NCBI RefSeq assembly: GCF_024204645.1
Contig: NZ_CP100351.1
Span: forward strand, 248,001-312,000
Reading direction: 5' to 3'
DNA: 64,000 nt
Origin: Desulfomicrobium sp. ZS1
GTDB taxonomy: Bacteria; Desulfobacterota; Desulfovibrionia; Desulfovibrionales; Desulfomicrobiaceae
This document shows, in pieces, positions 34,095 to 42,630 of this stretch (position 1 is its first letter; every line of letters begins with the position of its first letter). The notes under the pieces are model-generated. The model worked only from the letters and a program-made list of their open reading frames with translations. It was not told where the DNA came from and searched no databases. Made by a program: the position numbers and the translations under genes.

Positions 34095-37000
34095 ATGAGG
34101 AAACAATACGGCGCGTTGGTGGTGGGCGCGGGCATCGCCGGAATTCGGGCGGCTCTTGATTTGGCCGTGACCGGACACAAGGTGGCCCTGATCGACAAAC
34201 GCCCCAGTCATGGCGGCATCTTAAGCCAACTGGATTACCAGTTTCCCTCGGATCACTGCGGCATGTGCCGCATGCTTCCGCTTATGAGTCGGGATGCGTC
34301 CAGCCAGTTTTGCCTGCGAAAGGGCATGTTTCATGAAAACATAGATTTGATGCTCTCAACGGAGCTGGCCTCTCTGGAGGGCGAGCCGGGCAAGTTTTTT
34401 GTCAGCCTGAGCCGCCGTTCTCCGCTGGTCGATCCGCACAAGTGCGTCAGTTGCGGGAAGTGCTCCGAGGTCTGTCCGGTCAAGGTTCCGAGCGAATTCA
34501 ACGCCGGGCTGACACAGCGTTCGGCCGTGTATCTGCCCGTGCCCCACGCCATACCCAACCATTACGTTCTGGACCTGGACAACTGCATTCGCTGCTGGAA
34601 ATGCCACGAGGCCTGTCCGACCGGGGCCATTGATCTTAAATTCGAAGAGCGGGCGCAGTTCGGCATTCTGGTTGCGGACGAGGATGAACAGACCCGCTTG
34701 ACGGTGCGGGAAAGCCTTGAGCACCTGCATTTCCCGGTCTTCGAGGCCGCGAGTGGTCAGGAGGCCTTGGATTTGCTTGAGTCCGACGCGCAGATCAATT
34801 TCGTGCTGGTCGGGCTTAACCTGCAGGGCGTGGACGCCCTGCGCGTCATGGCCCGCGCCAAGGAACTCAGTCCCGGCATGCCCGTGTCCGTCCTGACTGC
34901 CGCCGGAGAAGAGGAGGCTGCCGCCGAATTGATCCGGCGTGGAGCGCGGGATCAGTTCATGAAGCCGCTCTCGTCCAAGAAATTCGTGCCCTGGCTGGAT
35001 AAGCACTACATGCGCATCATGTCCGACACCACGGAGGAGTTGCAGGTCAGCGCGGTGATTTTGGCCGGGGGCTTTGACTGCTATCATCCCGACATGGACC
35101 CGAACGGAGGACGCGATATCTGGGGATACGGCCACCCGGCCGTGCTTACCGCCGTGGAGTTCGAGCGCCTGCTGAGCGGCACCGGGCCCACGGGCGGCAA
35201 GCTTAACCGCCCGGGCGACGGCAAGCCGGTGCAAAGGATCGCCTGGATCCAGTGCGTGGGCTCGCGCGATGTGGGCAAAAACGCCAACTACTGTTCCTCG
35301 GTCTGCTGCATGTTTTCCATGAAGGAGGCCATGCTGGCCAAGAAGGTCACAAACGGGGCGGTCGACGCCACCATTTTCTACATGGACATGCGTACCTTCG
35401 GCAAAGGCTGGGACGATTACCGTCTGCGGGCCGTGGAGCAGGGCGTGCATTTCGTGCGCAACCGGCCGCACTCCGTGGTGCCTGCCGCCGAGGGCGGCGG
35501 GGTGGTGCTTGAGTCCTTGAACGACGACGGTACGCGCCGTTCGGAAGAGTTCGACATGGTCGTCCTGGCCGTGGGCGCAAGACCTCCCAAGGGCATGGAT
35601 CAGTTCGCGGCCACGGTGGGCATCGAGACCAACGAGTGGGGTTTTTGCAAAACTCAGCCCTACGCTCCGGAGCGGACCAGCCGGGTCGGCGTGTTCGCGG
35701 CCGGTTCCTTCGGCGAGCCGAGGGACATTTCCGAATCCGTGATGCAGGCCGGAGCCGCATCCGAAGCCGCCGCGCGCATGATCAAGATCTACGACGTGTT
35801 GGGGCCGGCTCCCGCGCCGCCCGAGCCGGAGTATCCCGATGTTTCCCGCGAGCCGGTGCGTACGCTGATTGCCGTGTGCACTTCCTGCCCGACGCTGGGC
35901 AAGGCGGTGAATCTGGAAGAACTGGCGCGCACCGTGGGTCGGGTTCATTCGGTCGGCACCGTGCTGCCCGTGTTCCAGGCCTGCACTGAAGCCGGCTGGA
36001 AGCAGATCCTTGAAACAGTCAAGCAGAAAAAGCCCAACCGTATCCTTATCGGGGCCTGTATGCCCTACGCCTACATCCCGCGCTTGAAAGAGATGGCCCG
36101 CACCGTGGGGCTCAATCCGGCGCTCATGGATGTGGTTGACGTGCACACTCCGACCTTTAACGGTCAGGATGCCGTGGAAGTGGCCCGTGAGATATTCTCC
36201 ACCCTGTCCATGGCCGTGGCCAAGTTGCAGGGAGTCGATCCCACGCCGCCGGATGTGCTCATGGACGTGTCGCGCTCCGCATTGGTGGTGGGTGGCGGTC
36301 TGGCCGGTCTGACCGCGTCCATGGCCATCGCCGACCAGGGTTTCGGGGTCTGTCTGGTGGAAGCCGAGGAGGAACTCGGCGGCATAGCCCGGCGCCTGTA
36401 CACCCAACTCGATGGCACGGATCCGCGTAAATATATGGAGGACCTCGTCGCCCAGGTGGAGAAGCACCCGCGCATCAAGGTCTTCAAGGACGCTCGCGTG
36501 GTCCTGTCCCGTGGCAGCGCCGGACGCTTCCGCTCCGCCATCAGCGGCGACAGCGGCATCTTCCCGCTGGAGCACGGGGTGACCATCCTGGCCACCGGCG
36601 GGCATGAAGCCAAGATCTACGAAAGCGGGTTCTGCGTGCACAAGACCGTCATGACCCACTTCGGGCTGGAGGAGAAACTGGCCACGGGCGCGCTCGATGT
36701 GGGCAGCCTCGGCGCGGTGGCCATGATCCAGTGCTGGCGGTCCCGCAAGGAAGGCGAGCGCAACTATTGCAGCCGCATCTGCTGTCCCGAGATGCTCAAG
36801 AACGTGCTGACCATGAAGGAGCGCAAGCCCGAATTGCCCATCTATGTCTTTTACCGTGACATCATGGCCCAGGGATTCCTGGAGAGTTACTACACCCAGG
36901 CGCGCAAGGCCGGAGTGATCTTCATCCGCTATGACCTGGAGAATCCGCCCAAGGTGACTTTTGTCGAGGGTAAGCCTGTGATCCGGGCCCTGGATCCGAT

Positions 37001-37526
37001 CCTGGGTGCTGAAATAGAGGTGCATGCCGACATTCTGTCTCTGTCGAGCGGGGTGGAGCCCAATGATGTGGACGATCTGGTGGAGATCTTCGGGGTCAAG
37101 ACCGACCACAACGGGTTCTTCCAGGAGGCCGACAGCAAGTGGCGGCCCGTGGATTTCCTGAAGCAGGGCGTCTATATGTGCGGGCTGGCTCATTCGCCCC
37201 GGCGCATGGCCGAAACCGTGGCTTCGGCCAAGGCAGCGGCCCAGCAGTCCCTGCGCATTCTCTCCGCGGGTAAGGTGGCCCGGGAGACCCTGGTGGCTAC
37301 GGTCAGGCCGTCCCTGTGCTCCCTCTGCCAGGCCTGCGTGGCGGCTTGCCCCTACGGGGCGCGCACCGTGGACCTCGAAAACGAGCTCATACTGGTGGAC
37401 GAGATGCTCTGTCAGGGCTGCGGTGCCTGCGCGGCGGTCTGTCCCAACAGCGCAACAGTGATCAAGGGCTTCCATGACGGACCGATGATGGCGGTAATCG
37501 ACGCCGCTCTGGAACAATTGGCCTAG
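34095..37526 (+). CDS. Giant double HdrA-like flavoprotein with embedded receiver-like domain
   Basis: The 1143-residue protein contains two HdrA-type modules. Module 1 starts YGALVVGAGIAGIRAALDLA, has the cluster site DHCGMCRMLP and ferredoxin motifs CVSCGKCSEVCP and CIRCWKCHEACP. At about residues 189-305 it is interrupted by a response-regulator fold (FGILVADEDEQTRLTVRESL to FMKPLSSKKFVPWLDKHY). There the phospho-acceptor aspartate is G240 (VLVGLNLQG), while the Thr and Lys positions are kept. FAD module 1 then resumes (about 310-600). Next comes an HdrA-like cysteine domain (AVCTSCPTLGKAVNLEEL), FAD module 2 (LVVGGGLAGLTASMAIADQG) and a terminal 2x4Fe-4S ferredoxin (CSLCQACVAACP, CQGCGACAAVCP). 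ATG 34095 follows GGAGGAGGCA. Confidence 0.88.
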   Translation: MRKQYGALVVGAGIAGIRAALDLAVTGHKVALIDKRPSHGGILSQLDYQFPSDHCGMCRMLPLMSRDASSQFCLRKGMFHENIDLMLSTELASLEGEPGKFFVSLSRRSPLVDPHKCVSCGKCSEVCPVKVPSEFNAGLTQRSAVYLPVPHAIPNHYVLDLDNCIRCWKCHEACPTGAIDLKFEERAQFGILVADEDEQTRLTVRESLEHLHFPVFEAASGQEALDLLESDAQINFVLVGLNLQGVDALRVMARAKELSPGMPVSVLTAAGEEEAAAELIRRGARDQFMKPLSSKKFVPWLDKHYMRIMSDTTEELQVSAVILAGGFDCYHPDMDPNGGRDIWGYGHPAVLTAVEFERLLSGTGPTGGKLNRPGDGKPVQRIAWIQCVGSRDVGKNANYCSSVCCMFSMKEAMLAKKVTNGAVDATIFYMDMRTFGKGWDDYRLRAVEQGVHFVRNRPHSVVPAAEGGGVVLESLNDDGTRRSEEFDMVVLAVGARPPKGMDQFAATVGIETNEWGFCKTQPYAPERTSRVGVFAAGSFGEPRDISESVMQAGAASEAAARMIKIYDVLGPAPAPPEPEYPDVSREPVRTLIAVCTSCPTLGKAVNLEELARTVGRVHSVGTVLPVFQACTEAGWKQILETVKQKKPNRILIGACMPYAYIPRLKEMARTVGLNPALMDVVDVHTPTFNGQDAVEVAREIFSTLSMAVAKLQGVDPTPPDVLMDVSRSALVVGGGLAGLTASMAIADQGFGVCLVEAEEELGGIARRLYTQLDGTDPRKYMEDLVAQVEKHPRIKVFKDARVVLSRGSAGRFRSAISGDSGIFPLEHGVTILATGGHEAKIYESGFCVHKTVMTHFGLEEKLATGALDVGSLGAVAMIQCWRSRKEGERNYCSRICCPEMLKNVLTMKERKPELPIYVFYRDIMAQGFLESYYTQARKAGVIFIRYDLENPPKVTFVEGKPVIRALDPILGAEIEVHADILSLSSGVEPNDVDDLVEIFGVKTDHNGFFQEADSKWRPVDFLKQGVYMCGLAHSPRRMAETVASAKAAAQQSLRILSAGKVARETLVATVRPSLCSLCQACVAACPYGARTVDLENELILVDEMLCQGCGACAAVCPNSATVIKGFHDGPMMAVIDAALEQLA

Positions 37527-37544
37527 GCCAAGGGAAGGTGGATC

Positions 37545-38111
37545 ATGAACCAAACGCAAACAAAACCATGGAGCCCGGATCCCGTGACCCGGGAAATTCT
37601 TGAAGAGCTGCGCAGCGAGCTTGGGGCCTGCATGCAGTGCGGAACGTGTACCGCGTCCTGTCCCAACGGCTTCGCCATGGACGTAACGCCCCGGCAGATG
37701 TGGCGCATGGTGCAGTTCGGAATGTTGGACCAGATTCTTGAGAGCAAGACCTTCTGGATGTGCTCGTCCTGCTACATGTGCACCCTGCGCTGCCCGCGCG
37801 GGCTGAAGCTGACGCGGGCCATGGGCGCCCTGAAGCGCCTGGCCAGGGCGCGGGGGACCTGGAAGATCCGCAAGAACAGCGCATTCTACGACGCATTCAT
37901 GGACAACGTGGAGAAGTACGGGCGCGTGCAGGAGACGAGCCTCATGCCCGGATACTTCCTGAAAAGCCGCGATCCGCTCCTGCCGTTGCACTACCTGCCT
38001 CTGGGGGTGCGCATGATGAAGGCCGGCAAGCTGCACGTGCCAAGCAGTGCCCAGAAGGGGCGCCTCAAGAAACTCTTCGCCAAGGTGCGTGAGATGGAGG
38101 AGGAATCATGA
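37545..38111 (+). CDS. hdrC: HdrC-type 2x[4Fe-4S] protein
   Basis: The 188-residue protein has the two HdrC ferredoxin motifs, CMQCGTCTASCPNG and CSSCYMCTLRCPRG, about 55 residues apart. It wires HdrA to the HdrB catalytic subunit. Start ATG 37545 follows GGGAAGGTGGATC. The stop overlaps the hdrB start (ATGA). Confidence 0.92.
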   Translation: MNQTQTKPWSPDPVTREILEELRSELGACMQCGTCTASCPNGFAMDVTPRQMWRMVQFGMLDQILESKTFWMCSSCYMCTLRCPRGLKLTRAMGALKRLARARGTWKIRKNSAFYDAFMDNVEKYGRVQETSLMPGYFLKSRDPLLPLHYLPLGVRMMKAGKLHVPSSAQKGRLKKLFAKVREMEEES

Positions 38112-39025
38112 AATACGCCTACTATCCAGGCTGCTCGCTGCAGGAAAGCGCCCAGGAGTTCGACGTGTCGGTGCGGGCCGTCATGGCCGCCCTGGGAGTG
38201 GAACTCGTCGATATACCGGACTGGACCTGCTGTGGGGCCAGCGCGGCCGAACCGGTCAGCGCCCTCATGAATTACGCTCTTCCGGCCCGCAATCTTGCCC
38301 TGGCCGAAAGGGATCTGGCCGGGCTTGATGTGCTGGCCCCATGCAGCGCCTGCTATCTCAATCTCTTGAAGGTCAACCGTGAAGTCGTCGGTCACAAGGA
38401 ACTGCACGCCCGGGTCAACGAGGCCCTTGGCGCGATGGATCTGAATTACCGGGGCACCGTCGGGGTGCGGCACATTCTGGACGTTCTGGTCAACGACATC
38501 GGGCTTGATGCCATAAAAGAGAAGGTCGTCACCGACATGGGCGGGATGCGGGTGGCTCCGTACTACGGCTGTCAGATCCTGCGCCCTTACGAAGTTTTCG
38601 ATGATCCGCGCAAACCCGTGACCATGGACAATGTGCTGAGCGCCCTGGGGGCCAAGCCCCAGCCGTGGGACATGGGTAACAAGTGCTGCGGTGCCTCGCT
38701 CATGGTCACCCATCCGGAGGTGGCCATGCATTCCGTGGCCGCCATTCTGGAGGCCGCCGAAGGTGTTGACGCCGTGGCCACGGTCTGCCCGCTGTGCCAG
38801 ATGAACCTGGAGGCCTATCAGCACGACTCCGCAGCCGGGGGCCATTACGTGCCGATTTTGTACTTGACCCAGCTCATGGGCCTCGCGTTCGGGCTGGAAG
38901 AGCCTTCCGTACTCTTGGATAAGAACATGAGCATGGACGGGAGCATGCGCGCCGGGATCAGATCCCGGACCTGGCGGCACGAACCGCCAGGCGAAGGCGA
39001 CGAGACGCTTGCCCACGAAATTTGA
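38108..39025 (+). CDS. hdrB: HdrB-type CCG-domain subunit
   Basis: The 305-residue protein carries two CCG domains (YYPGCSLQESAQEF...TCCGASAAE...CSACY and YYGCQILRPYEVF...KCCGASLMV...CPLCQMNL), which in methanogen HdrB bind two noncubane 4Fe-4S clusters and reduce a heterodisulfide. The natural disulfide substrate in sulfate reducers is not settled (DsrC trisulfide and others have been proposed). The last 40 residues (KNMSMDGSMRAGIRS...) are not part of the usual family. Confidence 0.92.
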   Translation: MKYAYYPGCSLQESAQEFDVSVRAVMAALGVELVDIPDWTCCGASAAEPVSALMNYALPARNLALAERDLAGLDVLAPCSACYLNLLKVNREVVGHKELHARVNEALGAMDLNYRGTVGVRHILDVLVNDIGLDAIKEKVVTDMGGMRVAPYYGCQILRPYEVFDDPRKPVTMDNVLSALGAKPQPWDMGNKCCGASLMVTHPEVAMHSVAAILEAAEGVDAVATVCPLCQMNLEAYQHDSAAGGHYVPILYLTQLMGLAFGLEEPSVLLDKNMSMDGSMRAGIRSRTWRHEPPGEGDETLAHEI

Positions 39026-39046
39026 TTATAAACAAAGGGGGTAGTT

Positions 39047-39961
39047 ATGTTCAAGGACATCATCGTAGGCGTGACGCCCAGCGGCGTGGATGCATGCGCG
39101 GTTGAATCCGCGGTGGGTTTTGCCAAGAAGTTTGAATCCAACCTGTATCTGGTCCACGTGGCCGGCATGGAGCAGGGCTGGGGTTCCATCGAGACCCTGG
39201 AGGCCTCGGGCGAGACGGCCCGGCTGGAGGCGCGCATTCGGGAGATGTACGCATCCCTGCTGGCCGATCTGCCTAATGCCAAGGTGCAGGTGGTGGCCGG
39301 AATTCCGCATAACGAGCTCCTGCGCTTGGCGCGCAAGAAGGACACCGATCTGGTGGTCATGGGGCCGCACACCAAGGAATACGAGGAGAAGCGGGCTCAG
39401 ATGTGGGGCATGGCCGGCAGCACCTTGGAGCGGGTCAGCCAGAAGGCGCGCTGTCCAGTCATGATCGTGCACCGCGCTGTGGAGTGTAAGGACCCGGCAT
39501 TTGCCAACATCCTCGTGGCCACGGACTTTTCCGAGCAGTCCGAATGCGCTGTCAGCTACGGCGGGCAGATGGTGCGGCAGTACAAGGCCAAGCTCACTCT
39601 CATGAATGTCAGCGAAACCTCCACGGATTCGCCGCAGGGCCGCGCCGAGATCGAGGCAAGGTTGCAAACCGAATACGGCGACCGGCTGCAGGGCATCGAC
39701 AACTGTGTCTACGCTGGGCGCTTCGGGCGGCCGGCCATGGAGATCCTGAACATGGCCACCCAGATCGGCGCGGATCTGATCATCATGGCCCACCACTCCA
39801 ACGCCGACGACCCGGAAGAGGCTTTCCTCGGTTCCACGGTGGTCCAGGTCTCGGTCAACGCGCCCTGTCCGACCATGAGCGTCAATCGTCACTTCGACCT
39901 GCGTTGCGGCCTGATGTACGATCAGACCGGCCAGGTGGTTAATGTCGCGGCTACGGTCTAG
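39047..39961 (+). CDS. Tandem universal stress (UspA) protein within the hdr operon
   Basis: The 304-residue protein has two Usp domains. Domain 1 (about 1-145) opens MFKDIIVGVTPSGVDACAVESAVGFA; domain 2 (about 150-290) opens ANILVATDFSEQSECAVSYGG. ATP-binding Usp proteins end with G-2X-G-9X-G(S/T). A related pattern is GPHTKEYEEKRAQMWGMAGSTLERV in domain 1, and AHHSNADDPEEAFLGSTVVQVS in domain 2. AAAGGGGGTAGTT precedes the ATG. Its place between hdrB and the selenocysteine Hdr gene argues for an accessory or sensing role in the complex. Confidence 0.9.
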   Translation: MFKDIIVGVTPSGVDACAVESAVGFAKKFESNLYLVHVAGMEQGWGSIETLEASGETARLEARIREMYASLLADLPNAKVQVVAGIPHNELLRLARKKDTDLVVMGPHTKEYEEKRAQMWGMAGSTLERVSQKARCPVMIVHRAVECKDPAFANILVATDFSEQSECAVSYGGQMVRQYKAKLTLMNVSETSTDSPQGRAEIEARLQTEYGDRLQGIDNCVYAGRFGRPAMEILNMATQIGADLIIMAHHSNADDPEEAFLGSTVVQVSVNAPCPTMSVNRHFDLRCGLMYDQTGQVVNVAATV

Positions 39962-40047
39962 TTCATCGCATGCGCGCAGAAGGCGCTGAAGTCTTCTGCG
40001 CGCGTTTTAAGCCTTTTGGAAAACCATTCATTTCGGGGGATACCGGG

Positions 40048-41367
40048 ATGTTGAACGGAAAGATAATCGAGCTTGGCCGCGGAAAAAGTTCCTTTCTGGA
40101 AACAGTCAGGGACATTCTGCCCGAGGGGGGGAACCTGAACATGTGTCTGACCTGCGGGGCATGTTCCTCCGGTTGCCCGGCTTCCGGCCTGGAAGACATG
40201 GACCCCCGCAAGTTTTTGCGCATGGCGGCGTTGGGCATGGACGAGGAAATCCTGTCCACGCCGTGGGTGTGGATGTGCACCATGTGTCAGCGTTGCATCT
40301 ATGTCTGTCCCATGAAGATAGACATTCCCCGTCTGGTCTACGAGGTTCGGGCGGCCTGGCCCAGGGAGACCCGCCCCAAGGGCATCATGGGTTCCTGCGA
40401 TATGGCCCTCAAGAATGAGAGCGGCAGCGCCATGGGCACCTCTCCGGATGATTTCGCCTTCGTGGTCGATGACATCCTGACGGAATGCCGGGAGGCGCAG
40501 CCCGAATTCGCGGACATGGAAGCACCCATCGACAAGGAGGGCGCGGAATTCTTTTTGAACCAGAATTCGCGCGAGCCCGTGACCGAACCCGACGAGCTCC
40601 TGCCCCTGTGGAAGATCCTGCATCTGGTCGGAGCGGACTGGACGTATGGTTCAAAGGGCTGGGCCGGGGAGAACTACTGCATGTTTCTGGCGGACAACCA
40701 GAGCTGGGAACGCCTGACCAAGCAATCGGCGGACAAGGCCAGCGAGCTGGGGTGCAAGGTCTTTCTCAACACGGAGTGAGGCCACGTCACGTACTCAGTC
40801 CGGGCCGGACTGGAAAAATTCGGTATAGAGCATCGTTTCGAAGTCAAAAACATTTACGAATATTATGCAAAATGGATCAGGGAGGGCAAACTCAAAGTCA
40901 ACTCCGACTGGAACAAGGATTTGAAGATAAAGTTCACCGTACAGGACCCGTGTCAGATCGTGCGAAAAAGCTACGGAGACGCCATCGCCGAAGACCTGCG
41001 TTTTGTCGTGAAATCGCTTGTCGGCGAGGAGAACTTCATCGACATGGTTCCGAACCGTTCCAATAATTATTGCTGCGGCGGAGGCGGAGGGTTCCTGCAA
41101 TCGGGCTTCAAGGATCAGCGCCTGGCCTACGGACAGACCAAGGACGAACAGATAAAGGCGACCAAAGCCGATTACTGCATCGCCGCCTGTCATAATTGCC
41201 ACGCCCAGATTCATGAACTGAGCGAACACTATGAAGGGCATTACGGCGTGGTTCACCTGTGGACGCTCATCTGCCTCTCGCTTGGCATCCTGGGGCCTAA
41301 CGAACGGACGTATCTGGGTGACGATTTGAAAGAGGTCAATGTTTTTCACCCCGAGATCGCGGTTTAG
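40048..41367 (+). CDS. HdrD/GlpC-type iron-sulfur oxidoreductase, selenocysteine-containing (UGA codon 244)
   Basis: The protein is 439 residues if TGA 40777-40779 is read as selenocysteine. The N-terminal half has two ferredoxin motifs, CLTCGACSSGCP and CTMCQRCIYVCP. The C-terminal half is a CCG domain: NTE-Sec-GHVTYS, then DPCQIVRKSYGD, NYCCGGGGGFLQSG and ACHNCHAQIHEL. The Sec sits where relatives have the Cys of ECGH, so it probably ligates or neighbours the catalytic cluster. The frame is continuous across the TGA, has no other start with a ribosome binding site behind it, and a SECIS-like hairpin lies at 40796-40812. An Fe-S oxidoreductase of GlpC type is among known bacterial selenoprotein families. 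Start ATG 40048 has GGGGGA upstream; the frame is open to 39970. Confidence 0.88.
40796..40812 (+). other. SECIS-like hairpin of the Hdr-type selenoprotein gene
   Basis: CAGTCCG-GGC-CGGACTG: a 7-bp perfect stem with loop GGC, the first loop G 24 bases after the UGA. A SelB-binding element at this place directs Sec insertion. Confidence 0.75.
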
Positions 41368-41389
41368 GAAGGGGGTCCGGCAAAGATTG

Positions 41390-41423
41390 AAGCGGCCGCT
41401 TCCCGCAGGGGAGGCGGCCGCTT
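41390..41423. terminator. Hairpin at the end of the hdr operon, between convergent genes
   Basis: AAGCGGCCGC, a 14-nt loop, GCGGCCGCTT then T. A 10-bp GC-rich stem but a poor T-tract; it lies between convergent stops and probably serves as a terminator. Confidence 0.6.
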
Positions 41424-41450
41424 TGCTGTGGGGCGCAGGTGTTCCCCGGG

Positions 41451-42326
41451 TCAGGGTCTGGCCTGGGACCAGATCATGCCGCCGAGCATGAGCGCGCAGC
41501 CGACAAGGGCCTGGGTGGTGAGGATTTCGCCCAGCAGCATCCAGCCCGCCACGGCGGCAAAAACGGCTTCAAGGCTTAAGATGATGGCTGCCGGGGCCGG
41601 GCGGGCGTCGCGTTGGGCCACGACCTGCAGGGTGTAGGCCACGCCCACGCTCATCAGACCGCCGTAAAGCAGGGGGATGATGCCGGCCCAAAGACCGCTC
41701 AGGCTGATTTCTTCAAAGGCGGCGGCTCCGGCCAGGCTGATCAGGCTGCAGAAGGCGAATTGCACGGCGGCCAGTTTGATGGCGTCCACGGCCGAGAGGC
41801 CGCTGGTCAGCTTGCCGATGAGGAGCACATGCACGCCCCAGAAAAATGCTGACAAGAGGACCAGCGCGTCCCCCTTGTCCATGGTCATGCTCTCGGTCAC
41901 GCTCAGCATGTACATGCCCGCGATGGCCAGCACTGCTCCGGCCCAGGTGCCCAGGCCGTAGCGATGCCCGAGAAAGATGCCGATCAGCGGCACGAAGACC
42001 ACGTACAGTCCGGTGATAAAACCAGCCTTGCCCGCCGTGGTGTAGCACAGCCCGAATTGCTGCAGCCAGGCGCCCAGAAACAGGGCTCCGCCCATGAGCA
42101 CGCCGCCCCGGATCAGGGTGGCCAGCGGCGGAGCGGCGGTGGTGCGTTTTTTGTCCATGTTTGCGATGAGGGGCAAAAGGGCCAGGGCTCCCAGTGCGAA
42201 GCGGATGCCGTTGAAGGTCAGGGGGCCCATATGGTCCATGCCCATGCGCTGCGCCACGAAGGCCGCGCCCCAGATCAGGGCGGTCAGCAGGAGGAACAGG
42301 TTGGCGCGAGCGGTTCGGGAATTCAT
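41451..42326 (-). CDS. DMT-superfamily (EamA) metabolite exporter
   Basis: The 291-residue protein has ten predicted helices in two EamA repeats: ANLFLLLTALIWGAAFVAQ begins repeat 1 and ALVLLSAFFWGVHVLLIGK begins repeat 2. Members export amino acids or other metabolites. I start at MNSRTARAN (ATG 42326, AGGACC upstream); the open frame continues upstream into a tandem repeat that gives artefactual residues. Substrate unknown. Confidence 0.9.
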   Translation of the reverse strand: MNSRTARANLFLLLTALIWGAAFVAQRMGMDHMGPLTFNGIRFALGALALLPLIANMDKKRTTAAPPLATLIRGGVLMGGALFLGAWLQQFGLCYTTAGKAGFITGLYVVFVPLIGIFLGHRYGLGTWAGAVLAIAGMYMLSVTESMTMDKGDALVLLSAFFWGVHVLLIGKLTSGLSAVDAIKLAAVQFAFCSLISLAGAAAFEEISLSGLWAGIIPLLYGGLMSVGVAYTLQVVAQRDARPAPAAIILSLEAVFAAVAGWMLLGEILTTQALVGCALMLGGMIWSQARP

Positions 42327-42471
42327 GGCAGGTCCTGGTTGAAACGGTCGCCAGCGGAAATGGCTGCGGCCCAGCGGCAGGCTGTACCGACCGGTTTTCA
42401 GCGCGTCAAGGTTGTGAAGTGGGGGAGCGGGGGGATGGGCGGGTGAGGACGAATAGGGACTGATAGGGAGG

Positions 42472-42605
42472 GACGAACACGGACTGGCACAGACGAACAC
42501 GGACTGGCACAGACAAACACGGACTGGCATAGACAAACACGGACTGACACGGACTAACACTGACTAAAAATGCCGTGTTCGTCCGTGTCAGTCCGTGTTC
42601 GTCCC
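42472..42605. repeat. 20-bp tandem repeats ending in a long hairpin
   Basis: Units start at 42472, 42492, 42512, 42532 and 42552 (consensus GACGAACACGGACTGGCACA, decaying left to right). They are followed by an inverted stretch (42574-42605). The segment 42543-42561 pairs with 42575-42593 over 19 bp with one mismatch, around a 13-nt loop. The array fills the 304-bp gap upstream of the DMT gene and downstream of ydbL. It has no spacers and is not CRISPR. Confidence 0.9.
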
Positions 42606-42630
42606 TATTTTGCTCAGGATTATCAACGGT

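Noticed and set aside
34356-38036. A 1226-codon open frame on the minus strand opposite the hdr genes
   Set aside because: It is antisense to well-supported Hdr proteins, rich in His, Gly and Arg as GC-rich shadows are, and shows no domain.
40048-40779. The Hdr-type gene as two separate genes, one ending at TGA 40779 and a second starting near 40921
   Set aside because: The second part has no start with a ribosome binding site, the frame is continuous through the TGA, the CCG domain would be cut in half, and a SECIS-like hairpin follows.
42472-42605. CRISPR array
   Set aside because: The 20-bp units are directly adjacent with no spacers and there are no cas genes.
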